A stretch of DNA of 64,000 nucleotides from Sacculina carcini. Its lineage: Eukaryota; Arthropoda; Thecostraca; Sacculinidae. Position 1 is the first letter of the stretch; the number at the start of each line of letters is the position of its first letter. Of this stretch, positions 33,396-41,346 are shown piece after piece. A program made the position numbers and the translations under genes. The notes below the pieces were generated by a model that did no database searches, was not told the DNA's origin, and saw only the letters and a program-made list of their open reading frames with translations. Where the stretch lies: assembly GCA_916048095.2 (NCBI GenBank), contig OU696577.1, positions 3,885,501-3,949,500 of the forward strand, read 5' to 3'.

Positions 33396-35933
33396 CTAGT
33401 CTCTATAGCGCATTGGAACTTGTAATCTGGATCTATCACGCAATCTATTCTGACATGGATCAGAATCATTAGCATGATCAGAATCGGTTGTTCCGTTATC
33501 ACCACCGTCAACACGCGTGCTGCTATCACGATCATTGTCATCTGAATCATCTCCGTTGTCCTGATCACTGTCATCCTCGCACACACGTCGCACATGACTG
33601 ACATGCCTGTTTACTCCATCACCAATATCAACAGACCAGTTGTTAGGAACACGAGGCACCTGAAAGGGTCCAGTCCAGTGAGATGTACATGATGGTTGTC
33701 TAGGTTTCAAGAACACAGAATCTCCGACTTGTAGCGGGTTCAGGTTAGTGTCGTCTTCTTCACCAGTCCACTCTTGTTGAATACCGGAGGCCTTCACTCG
33801 TCTACTGGTTGTTATGGTAGGCATCTTCGGCACAGCTCCAAAAACACTCACGAAGGGAGCTTCACCAGTTACACTGTTGGTGGTTGCGTTATACCAAAAA
33901 ACCATCTCAGCAACACATTTTTCCGATCGTTCCACCATGCGCTTTATTGTTCTATGTGCGCGCTCTACAATGCCATTGCCTTGATGGCGGTATGCACAAC
34001 ATTGTAGAGGTTTCACCGCCCATCTAGACAAAAGCTGACTGATTGTGGCACTCAAAAATGTTGGACTATTATCAAACAACAACACATGAGGGGGTCCGAA
34101 TTCCGAAAAGATGCTTTCCAATGCAACAGATACCGAATTTGCTGTCTCTCCTGCCAATCTTCGCCAGATGTTAAAGCGTGACGCACAGTCAACGACAGTC
34201 AGAAAAGGTTGTCTATGCACGTACGTTATATCTGTCGCAAGACGTAACCACACTTGATCGCACGATACTTCCCCTTTTGACCACCTTTCTCGTGGTGCAG
34301 GGTCAATTCTGCTGCATCGCTCACATTTTTTTATCACCTTATTAATCACCGACTTCGGAACTGACTTTCCATTAGCTTCTAGCATTTCACTCGTTCTATC
34401 CACTCCCATATAACCAGTTTCATGATGTAGTCTAGCAACCGTTTCCGATGTACCGGAAAAGCACATTCCACGGTCGAATCCTTTAATTAGATCCTTTGGA
34501 ATCCGTGACATTTTATCTGCCAGATTGGCTTGGGATGGAACCAATCTTACAGTCACACTCAAGTGATAAGTGTCTATCAATTCTTTGACGACATCAAGAC
34601 GTCGGCGAACTATCATCTCCGACATTCCATGCGTTCTTGGCCGATGGGTGTTGTTCACAATATTACTCAGCCAACCTTTTACCGTAGAAGAGTCTGTCAC
34701 AATTTCAACTTCTTCTAATTTCCACTTTAAGGCCATGTTGATGCCTTTAATTGCCGCATCCAATTCTGCTACGTTAACGTGAGCAGAGTCTTGCTTCTTT
34801 CTCAACCACGAACCATCTTCCACCACCACTCCATCAATAGTCACCACTACACCTAACGCCGTATTGCTCGCATCCGTCCAAACGATCCCTTTACTTCCAT
34901 TAACTGTCCACACACCTGTCACTGGGTCATCCGTGAGCAATCTCTTGGATATTAATTCCACAACTCGACGTATATCCGGCCTTACAATACTTTCCCACCC
35001 CATCACCGTACTCTCGTCGCATGATTCACGTCTCAGCCAGTTACAAACAACCCTCAACCACCCAGCAACTGGGAAGTGACCCAGCCACTGGCCACACAGC
35101 GAGTAGAGTTCACGCTTCGTAAGTTTTTCAGGAATTGGTGGGAGACTGCCGTCTCTGACCCATTGATATTGACCATGATCATCGGTAACACGCAAACCTA
35201 AAACACGAGCACCATCCAGTTCTTCAGGCTGTTTGGTTACTAGTCCAAAAGACTTGAGGTGTTTTTGAACATTCGACACATCAATTCGATCTGTATCAAT
35301 AACGATATCATCTATATAATGGTCCACAGCTTCTTTCGCATCACATCCTTTCAACACGTAATCCAGTCTTTTCGTCATTACCTTAGGCCCGATGCTTAAG
35401 CCAAACCCGAGTCGAGTCATCACATACTGCTTTCTTTGGAATTTCACCACTTGATAGCACCATAGCGATGGATCAACGTATATTTCCAAATACGCGTTGC
35501 GAAGGTCCAGGAGCTTGATAGACGTTCCCAGACGCCTCCATTCTCGCAGTTTTTCATCGCACACGGCGCTGTCTAATCCAGGAGAACTCAGTATGTGGTC
35601 ATTCAGCGGTCTATAGTCCATAACTGGTCGCGCTTTATTTTTCTTCACTTGGCGTACTGCCATCAGCGGGATCATACCTCTAATTTCACCGTGCTTCTGT
35701 CTGTCATATTCTTGCAATATACCGTCGGCAATCCAACGTTTGACTTCGTCTTCGAATTCTTCCTTGTCACTTTCCCTCACCTGATAATTCTGCCTGAATC
35801 CAGTATTTTGCGGTAGTTTCTCTTTCCACTTCCAACTCACCGTCCAACGACCATTTTCAAATGAAGCGTCAAAATCATTTTCTTTAATTGAAATTCTACC
35901 CACATTTTTCACCATACTTCCAGCATGTGACAT
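33396..35933 (-). CDS. Ty3/Gypsy-like Pol: RT, RNase H, integrase (copy A)
   Basis: An intact 845-codon Pol. RT: LDLRNAYLEIYVD and LTRLGFGLSIGP-like (seen as MTRLGFGLSIGPK), catalytic YIDDIVID near residue 206. RNase H: VWTDASNTALGVVV near 349 and a later Asp in IVTDSSTVKGW. Integrase: zinc region near 535, core Asp in DITYVHRQPF (about 564), DNSPTF (about 619) and Glu in GNGIVERAH, giving a D-35-E spacing. In the zinc region the expected second His is Tyr (HHETGYMG), in both copies. Pol is in the protease frame but is separated from it by TAATAA and starts at ATG 35933. The acidic C-terminus (DDSDQDNGDDSD) is unusual. The RT style with LDLRNAYL and a wide GxxWLxxFPVAGWLR block resembles elements of flatworms and arachnids that I remember; the clade is not assigned. 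Confidence 0.92.
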   Translation of the reverse strand: MSHAGSMVKNVGRISIKENDFDASFENGRWTVSWKWKEKLPQNTGFRQNYQVRESDKEEFEDEVKRWIADGILQEYDRQKHGEIRGMIPLMAVRQVKKNKARPVMDYRPLNDHILSSPGLDSAVCDEKLREWRRLGTSIKLLDLRNAYLEIYVDPSLWCYQVVKFQRKQYVMTRLGFGLSIGPKVMTKRLDYVLKGCDAKEAVDHYIDDIVIDTDRIDVSNVQKHLKSFGLVTKQPEELDGARVLGLRVTDDHGQYQWVRDGSLPPIPEKLTKRELYSLCGQWLGHFPVAGWLRVVCNWLRRESCDESTVMGWESIVRPDIRRVVELISKRLLTDDPVTGVWTVNGSKGIVWTDASNTALGVVVTIDGVVVEDGSWLRKKQDSAHVNVAELDAAIKGINMALKWKLEEVEIVTDSSTVKGWLSNIVNNTHRPRTHGMSEMIVRRRLDVVKELIDTYHLSVTVRLVPSQANLADKMSRIPKDLIKGFDRGMCFSGTSETVARLHHETGYMGVDRTSEMLEANGKSVPKSVINKVIKKCERCSRIDPAPRERWSKGEVSCDQVWLRLATDITYVHRQPFLTVVDCASRFNIWRRLAGETANSVSVALESIFSEFGPPHVLLFDNSPTFLSATISQLLSRWAVKPLQCCAYRHQGNGIVERAHRTIKRMVERSEKCVAEMVFWYNATTNSVTGEAPFVSVFGAVPKMPTITTSRRVKASGIQQEWTGEEDDTNLNPLQVGDSVFLKPRQPSCTSHWTGPFQVPRVPNNWSVDIGDGVNRHVSHVRRVCEDDSDQDNGDDSDDNDRDSSTRVDGGDNGTTDSDHANDSDPCQNRLRDRSRLQVPMRYRD

Positions 35934-35944
35934 ACCCAGAAATT

Positions 35945-36000
35945 TTATTATGCCATGCCATTTGGCATTTTATTATGCCATGCCAAATCCATTTGGCATG
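35945..36000. repeat. Short direct duplication at the protease-Pol junction (copy A)
   Basis: ATGCCAAATGG...CATGGCATAATAAA occurs twice in a row on the element strand, once with a 6-bp ATTTGG insertion. The first unit places two in-frame stops (TAA TAA, 35970-35975) between protease and Pol. The same structure is at 39933-39988. Confidence 0.85.
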
Positions 36001-36371
36001 ATCATAACGCCACCAAGAGCGACTATTGTGTCCATTCCGAGAATGACATCAACTCCACTGGGCAAGTGATTGTTGTTGCACACCCAAGTACAAGCAGTAG
36101 CAACACACCGACCATCATCTACACAAACTGAATCCCAATGAACACATTCTTCAAGCATATAGGTAGTTCCATCCATTATTTGTAGTGGAAGATTATTTTT
36201 CTCCACGTTTTTTCTGCATCTTCGTATCATTGCTCGGTTCACTATTGAATGACTACTACCTGTATCGATTAGTGCGCGTCCATGCCTGCCGTCCATCCAC
36301 ACATTGATGACTGCTCGCGGGGAGAGGCGGACGGCGCTGCAGATGTAACCTCTCCCCGCTGTGCGTTTCCC
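35973..36371 (-). CDS. Retropepsin-like protease in the -1 frame (copy A)
   Basis: The protease reading frame is entered from gag at the GGGAAAC heptamer (36371-36365). The first Met in this frame is at 36302, but the open frame continues upstream to the heptamer, so synthesis as a Gag-Pro fusion is likely. ALIDTGSSHSIV carries the aspartic protease DTGS motif, and ILGMDTIVALGG is the second conserved block. About 100 residues is the normal size of one retropepsin monomer, which would act as a dimer to process Gag. The frame ends at TAATAA. Confidence 0.9.
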   Translation of the reverse strand, partial: GKRTAGRGYICSAVRLSPRAVINVWMDGRHGRALIDTGSSHSIVNRAMIRRCRKNVEKNNLPLQIMDGTTYMLEECVHWDSVCVDDGRCVATACTWVCNNNHLPSGVDVILGMDTIVALGGVMIMPNGFGMA

Positions 36372-37015
36372 TGGCAGAAACGAGCGATATGTCCAGGCTT
36401 ATTACACAGAAAACATAGTCGATCTGATTGAACGTTTGGTTGTTTTCTGCAGTGACGAGAAATATGACCAAAGGATCCACAGCGATAACATTTCACACTT
36501 GCGGCATAACCCACACTATTCGGTTTCGATTGAAGCCCAGCCTGGACTTGTTTAGCGCAATTGAGAATATTTTCTAAACTCAACTCCGCCCCATGCATTG
36601 CCCGCACTGTGTCTTGTATATCATGGGGTAGTCCATTCATAAACTGGCAAGCAATCCACGCATCATTCTGTCCAGTTGCTACACATGTCGCCATACACTT
36701 TAGGTCGGCCAGAAAATCCTCCAACGTTTCGTCATCTCTAAGTTTGCGGTTGATGAATGTAGAATATGCAGCAGCTGGCGTTACTCCGAATGTTTTCCGC
36801 AACGAGTCCACAATTATCGGAAATTCTTTCCTACCTTCTTCCGGTATCTGCTGGTAAACTTTAAATGCTCGTCCTTCCAAAAAGAGTGGCAGCAACGTGG
36901 CCAATTCATCAACTTCTTTCAATTTGGCGGCTAATTTGAATTTATCCAACCATATCTGAAAATCTCCAGAGCCGTCATATCTTCCAACAATATCCGTTAT
37001 TTTCATGGTATCCAT
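36269..37015 (-). CDS. Gag with two CCHC knuckles (copy A)
   Basis: An intact 248-codon Gag. The N-terminal two thirds have the helical capsid-like pattern of Ty3/Gypsy Gag (FQIWLDKFKLAAKLKEV, LRKTFGVTPAAAYSTFINRK, LEDFLADLKCMA). Two canonical C-x2-C-x4-H-x4-C knuckles follow: CYRCGSFGHISRHC and CFLCNKPGHIARFC. The protein would package element RNA into particles. The ATG lies only 15 nt after the 5' LTR end, so the leader is unusually short. The frameshift signal lies in codons 215-217, just after knuckle 2, and the 0-frame C-terminus past it is short (32 residues). Confidence 0.93.
   Translation of the reverse strand: MDTMKITDIVGRYDGSGDFQIWLDKFKLAAKLKEVDELATLLPLFLEGRAFKVYQQIPEEGRKEFPIIVDSLRKTFGVTPAAAYSTFINRKLRDDETLEDFLADLKCMATCVATGQNDAWIACQFMNGLPHDIQDTVRAMHGAELSLENILNCAKQVQAGLQSKPNSVGYAASVKCYRCGSFGHISRHCRKQPNVQSDRLCFLCNKPGHIARFCQGNAQRGEVTSAAPSASPREQSSMCGWTAGMDAH
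36317..36371 (-). promoter_or_regulatory. -1 ribosomal frameshift signal gag/pro (copy A)
   Basis: On the element strand, G GGA AAC (36371-36365) is in the gag frame (GGA is codon 216). A 5-nt spacer (36364-36360) leads to a perfect 11-bp stem: GCGGGGAGAGG (36359-36349), a 21-nt loop, and CCTCTCCCCGC (36327-36317). The protease frame is exactly -1 relative to gag. This fits the known slippery X XXY YYZ plus hairpin design. Confidence 0.88.
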
Positions 37016-37030
37016 TTTGCCGAAATAGCT

Positions 37031-37358
37031 TGTGATAAAACTGTATTAAAATAACATAAGAACAATGAAACTTAGTACACAAATTATCCTAACAGCACAC
37101 TTCCATTCACAGTCACTCTCCTCACGACACTGCCATCTTTCTCCCAAACATACTTCATCGATTAAACACAAAAATCAATATTCATTACGTCACAAGTCAT
37201 ACAGCCAATCAAATCGCGTTAACACTCCATGACGCATAACCTTGAACACCAACTTCAAGGTCGCCTGTTACACTACATCAGACAATCACGCAAACTAACC
37301 AGTATACAACAAATGACATTCATACAACAAATAACGCACATAATAATTTTACATCACA
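37031..37358 (-). repeat. LTR 2 (shared middle LTR)
   Basis: Identical, as far as I can compare, to LTR 1. It serves as 5' LTR of copy A and 3' LTR of copy B. Confidence 0.95.
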
Positions 37359-37383
37359 CCGCCCCAAGTCAGTTCCGACTGCT

Positions 37384-39921
37384 CTAGTCTCTATAGCGCA
37401 TTGGAACTTGTAATCTGGATCTATCACGCAATCTATTCTGACATGGATCAGAATCATTAGCATGATCAGAATCGGTTGTTCCGTTATCACCACCGTCAAC
37501 ACGCGTGCTGCTATCACGATCATTGTCATCTGAATCATCTCCGTTGTCCTGATCACTGTCATCCTCGCACACACGTCGCACATGACTGACATGCCTGTTT
37601 ACTCCATCACCAATATCAACAGACCAGTTGTTAGGAACACGAGGCACCTGAAAGGGTCCAGTCCAGTGAGATGTACATGATGGTTGTCTAGGTTTCAAGA
37701 ACACAGAATCTCCGACTTGTAGCGGGTTCAGGTTAGTGTCGTCTTCTTCACCAGTCCACTCTTGTTGAATACCGGAGGCCTTCACTCGTCTACTGGTTGT
37801 TATGGTAGGCATCTTCGGCACAGCTCCAAAAACACTCACGAAGGGAGCTTCACCAGTTACACTGTTGGTGGTTGCGTTATACCAAAAAACCATCTCAGCA
37901 ACACATTTTTCCGATCGTTCCACCATGCGCTTTATTGTTCTATGTGCGCGCTCTACAATGCCATTGCCTTGATGGCGGTATGCACAACATTGTAGAGGTT
38001 TCACCGCCCATCTAGACAAAAGCTGACTGATTGTGGCACTCAAAAATGTTGGACTATTATCAAACAACAACACATGAGGGGGTCCGAATTCCGAAAAGAT
38101 GCTTTCCAATGCAACAGATACCGAATTTGCTGTCTCTCCTGCCAATCTTCGCCAGATGTTAAAGCGTGACGCACAGTCAACGACAGTCAGAAAAGGTTGT
38201 CTATGCACGTACGTTATATCTGTCGCAAGACGTAACCACACTTGATCGCACGATACTTCCCCTTTTGACCACCTTTCTCGTGGTGCAGGGTCAATTCTGC
38301 TGCATCGCTCACATTTTTTTATCACCTTATTAATCACCGACTTCGGAACTGACTTTCCATTAGCTTCTAGCATTTCACTCGTTCTATCCACTCCCATATA
38401 ACCAGTTTCATGATGTAGTCTAGCAACCGTTTCCGATGTACCGGAAAAGCACATTCCACGGTCGAATCCTTTAATTAGATCCTTTGGAATCCGTGACATT
38501 TTATCTGCCAGATTGGCTTGGGATGGAACCAATCTTACAGTCACACTCAAGTGATAAGTGTCTATCAATTCTTTGACGACATCAAGACGTCGGCGAACTA
38601 TCATCTCCGACATTCCATGCGTTCTTGGCCGATGGGTGTTGTTCACAATATTACTCAGCCAACCTTTTACCGTAGAAGAGTCTGTCACAATTTCAACTTC
38701 TTCTAATTTCCACTTTAAGGCCATGTTGATGCCTTTAATTGCCGCATCCAATTCTGCTACGTTAACGTGAGCAGAGTCTTGCTTCTTTCTCAACCACGAA
38801 CCATCTTCCACCACCACTCCATCAATAGTCACCACTACACCTAACGCCGTATTGCTCGCATCCGTCCAAACGATCCCTTTACTTCCATTAACTGTCCACA
38901 CACCTGTCACTGGGTCATCCGTGAGCAATCTCTTGGATATTAATTCCACAACTCGACGTATATCCGGCCTTACAATACTTTCCCACCCCATCACCGTACT
39001 CTCGTCGCATGATTCACGTCTCAGCCAGTTACAAACAACCCTCAACCACCCAGCAACTGGGAAGTGACCCAGCCACTGGCCACACAGCGAGTAGAGTTCA
39101 CGCTTCGTAAGTTTTTCAGGAATTGGTGGGAGACTGCCGTCTCTGACCCATTGATATTGACCATGATCATCGGTAACACGCAAACCTAAAACACGAGCAC
39201 CATCCAGTTCTTCAGGCTGTTTGGTTACTAGTCCAAAAGACTTGAGGTGTTTTTGAACATTCGACACATCAATTCGATCTGTATCAATAACGATATCATC
39301 TATATAATGGTCCACAGCTTCTTTCGCATCACATCCTTTCAACACGTAATCCAGTCTTTTCGTCATTACCTTAGGCCCGATGCTTAAGCCAAACCCGAGT
39401 CGAGTCATCACATACTGCTTTCTTTGGAATTTCACCACTTGATAGCACCATAGCGATGGATCAACGTATATTTCCAAATACGCGTTGCGAAGGTCCAGGA
39501 GCTTGATAGACGTTCCCAGACGCCTCCATTCTCGCAGTTTTTCATCGCACACGGCGCTGTCTAATCCAGGAGAACTCAGTATGTGGTCATTCAGCGGTCT
39601 ATAGTCCATAACTGGTCGCGCTTTATTTTTCTTCACTTGGCGTACTGCCATCAGCGGGATCATACCTCTAATTTCACCGTGCTTCTGTCTGTCATATTCT
39701 TGCAATATACCGTCGGCAATCCAACGTTTGACTTCGTCTTCGAATTCTTCCTTGTCACTTTCCCTCACCTGATAATTCTGCCTGAATCCAGTATTTTGCG
39801 GTAGTTTCTCTTTCCACTTCCAACTCACCGTCCAACGACCATTTTCAAATGAAGCGTCAAAATCATTTTCTTTAATTGAAATTCTACCCACATTTTTCAC
39901 CATACTTCCAGCATGTGACAT
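37384..39921 (-). CDS. Ty3/Gypsy-like Pol (copy B)
   Basis: The same 845-residue translation as copy A, 3988 bp further on, with YIDDIVID, VWTDASNT, DNSPTF and GNGIVERAH. It is intact and also has Tyr at the zinc-region His position, so that change predates the duplication. Confidence 0.92.
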   Translation of the reverse strand: MSHAGSMVKNVGRISIKENDFDASFENGRWTVSWKWKEKLPQNTGFRQNYQVRESDKEEFEDEVKRWIADGILQEYDRQKHGEIRGMIPLMAVRQVKKNKARPVMDYRPLNDHILSSPGLDSAVCDEKLREWRRLGTSIKLLDLRNAYLEIYVDPSLWCYQVVKFQRKQYVMTRLGFGLSIGPKVMTKRLDYVLKGCDAKEAVDHYIDDIVIDTDRIDVSNVQKHLKSFGLVTKQPEELDGARVLGLRVTDDHGQYQWVRDGSLPPIPEKLTKRELYSLCGQWLGHFPVAGWLRVVCNWLRRESCDESTVMGWESIVRPDIRRVVELISKRLLTDDPVTGVWTVNGSKGIVWTDASNTALGVVVTIDGVVVEDGSWLRKKQDSAHVNVAELDAAIKGINMALKWKLEEVEIVTDSSTVKGWLSNIVNNTHRPRTHGMSEMIVRRRLDVVKELIDTYHLSVTVRLVPSQANLADKMSRIPKDLIKGFDRGMCFSGTSETVARLHHETGYMGVDRTSEMLEANGKSVPKSVINKVIKKCERCSRIDPAPRERWSKGEVSCDQVWLRLATDITYVHRQPFLTVVDCASRFNIWRRLAGETANSVSVALESIFSEFGPPHVLLFDNSPTFLSATISQLLSRWAVKPLQCCAYRHQGNGIVERAHRTIKRMVERSEKCVAEMVFWYNATTNSVTGEAPFVSVFGAVPKMPTITTSRRVKASGIQQEWTGEEDDTNLNPLQVGDSVFLKPRQPSCTSHWTGPFQVPRVPNNWSVDIGDGVNRHVSHVRRVCEDDSDQDNGDDSDDNDRDSSTRVDGGDNGTTDSDHANDSDPCQNRLRDRSRLQVPMRYRD

Positions 39922-39960
39922 ACCCAGAAATTTTATTATGCCATGCCATTTGGCATTTTA

Positions 39961-40359
39961 TTATGCCATGCCAAATCCATTTGGCATGATCATAACGCCA
40001 CCAAGAGCGACTATTGTGTCCATTCCGAGAATGACATCAACTCCACTGGGCAAGTGATTGTTGTTGCACACCCAAGTACAAGCAGTAGCAACACACCGAC
40101 CATCATCTACACAAACTGAATCCCAATGAACACATTCTTCAAGCATATAGGTAGTTCCATCCATTATTTGTAGTGGAAGATTATTTTTCTCCACGTTTTT
40201 TCTGCATCTTCGTATCATTGCTCGGTTCACTATTGAATGACTACTACCTGTATCGATTAGTGCGCGTCCATGCCTGCCGTCCATCCACACATTGATGACT
40301 GCTCGCGGGGAGAGGCGGACGGCGCTGCAGATGTAACCTCTCCCCGCTGTGCGTTTCCC
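39961..40359 (-). CDS. Retropepsin-like protease in the -1 frame (copy B)
   Basis: Identical to the copy A protease (ALIDTGSSHS, ILGMDTIVAL). It is entered by frameshift at 40359-40353 and followed by the same TAATAA. Confidence 0.9.
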   Translation of the reverse strand, partial: GKRTAGRGYICSAVRLSPRAVINVWMDGRHGRALIDTGSSHSIVNRAMIRRCRKNVEKNNLPLQIMDGTTYMLEECVHWDSVCVDDGRCVATACTWVCNNNHLPSGVDVILGMDTIVALGGVMIMPNGFGMA

Positions 40360-41003
40360 TGGCAGAAACGAGCGATATGTCCAGGCTTATTACACAGAAA
40401 ACATAGTCGATCTGATTGAACGTTTGGTTGTTTTCTGCAGTGACGAGAAATATGACCAAAGGATCCACAGCGATAACATTTCACACTTGCGGCATAACCC
40501 ACACTATTCGGTTTCGATTGAAGCCCAGCCTGGACTTGTTTAGCGCAATTGAGAATATTTTCTAAACTCAACTCCGCCCCATGCATTGCCCGCACTGTGT
40601 CTTGTATATCATGGGGTAGTCCATTCATAAACTGGCAAGCAATCCACGCATCATTCTGTCCAGTTGCTACACATGTCGCCATACACTTTAGGTCGGCCAG
40701 AAAATCCTCCAACGTTTCGTCATCTCTAAGTTTGCGGTTGATGAATGTAGAATATGCAGCAGCTGGCGTTACTCCGAATGTTTTCCGCAACGAGTCCACA
40801 ATTATCGGAAATTCTTTCCTACCTTTTTCCGGTATCTGCTGGTAAACTTTAAATGCTCGTCCTTCCAAAAAGAGTGGCAGCAACGTGGCCAATTCATCAA
40901 CTTCTTTCAATTTGGCGGCTAATTTGAATTTATCCAACCATATCTGAAAATCTCCAGAGCCGTCATATCTTCCAACAATATCCGTTATTTTCATGGTATC
41001 CAT
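40257..41003 (-). CDS. Gag with two CCHC knuckles (copy B)
   Basis: Differs from copy A by one residue (QQIPEKGRK instead of QQIPEEGRK) caused by C to T at 40826. Otherwise it is the same capsid-like region and two knuckles. Confidence 0.93.
   Translation of the reverse strand: MDTMKITDIVGRYDGSGDFQIWLDKFKLAAKLKEVDELATLLPLFLEGRAFKVYQQIPEKGRKEFPIIVDSLRKTFGVTPAAAYSTFINRKLRDDETLEDFLADLKCMATCVATGQNDAWIACQFMNGLPHDIQDTVRAMHGAELSLENILNCAKQVQAGLQSKPNSVGYAASVKCYRCGSFGHISRHCRKQPNVQSDRLCFLCNKPGHIARFCQGNAQRGEVTSAAPSASPREQSSMCGWTAGMDAH
40305..40359 (-). promoter_or_regulatory. -1 ribosomal frameshift signal gag/pro (copy B)
   Basis: The same GGGAAAC heptamer (40359-40353), 5-nt spacer and 11-bp stem (40347-40337 with 40315-40305) as copy A, unchanged. 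Confidence 0.88.
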
Positions 41004-41018
41004 TTTGCCGAAATAGCT

Positions 41019-41346
41019 TGTGATAAAACTGTATTAAAATAACATAAGAACAATGAAACTTAGTACACAAATTATCCTAACAGCACACTTCCATTCACAG
41101 TCACTCTCCTCACGACACTGCCATCTTTCTCCCAAACATACTTCATCGATTAAACACAAAAATCAATATTCATTACGTCACAAGTCATACAGCCAATCAA
41201 ATCGCGTTAACACTCCATGACGCATAACCTTGAACACCAACTTCAAGGTCACCTGTTACACTACATCAGACAATCACGCAAACTAACCAGTATACAACAA
41301 ATGACATTCATACAACAAATAACGCACATAATAATTTTACATCACA
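41019..41346 (-). repeat. LTR 3 (5' LTR of copy B)
   Basis: A 328-bp LTR with one G to A difference (CAAGGTCACC instead of CAAGGTCGCC) from the other two. The target duplication CTACA follows at 41347-41351. Confidence 0.94.

Larger units (their letters stand above)
33043..41346 (-). mobile_element. Head-to-tail array of a Ty3/Gypsy-like LTR retrotransposon (three LTRs, two bodies)
   Basis: The layout is LTR 33043-33370, body 33371-37030, LTR 37031-37358, body 37359-41018, LTR 41019-41346. The period is exactly 3988 bp. The whole array is flanked by the 5-bp direct repeat CTACA (33038-33042 and 41347-41351), so it occupies a single insertion site. I found only two differences between the repeats: a C/T at 36838 versus 40826 (Glu to Lys in Gag), and one G/A in the rightmost LTR. 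The array interrupts a Helitron. Each body encodes Gag, a -1 shifted protease and Pol. It may result from unequal LTR-LTR recombination or from insertion of a concatemer. An assembly artefact is possible. Confidence 0.93.

Noticed and set aside
33332..33604. A 90-codon minus-strand frame (and its repeat at 37320) as a retroviral accessory or envelope gene
   Set aside because: It overlaps the acidic C-terminus of Pol in another frame, has no signal or membrane segment, and is best explained as a shadow.
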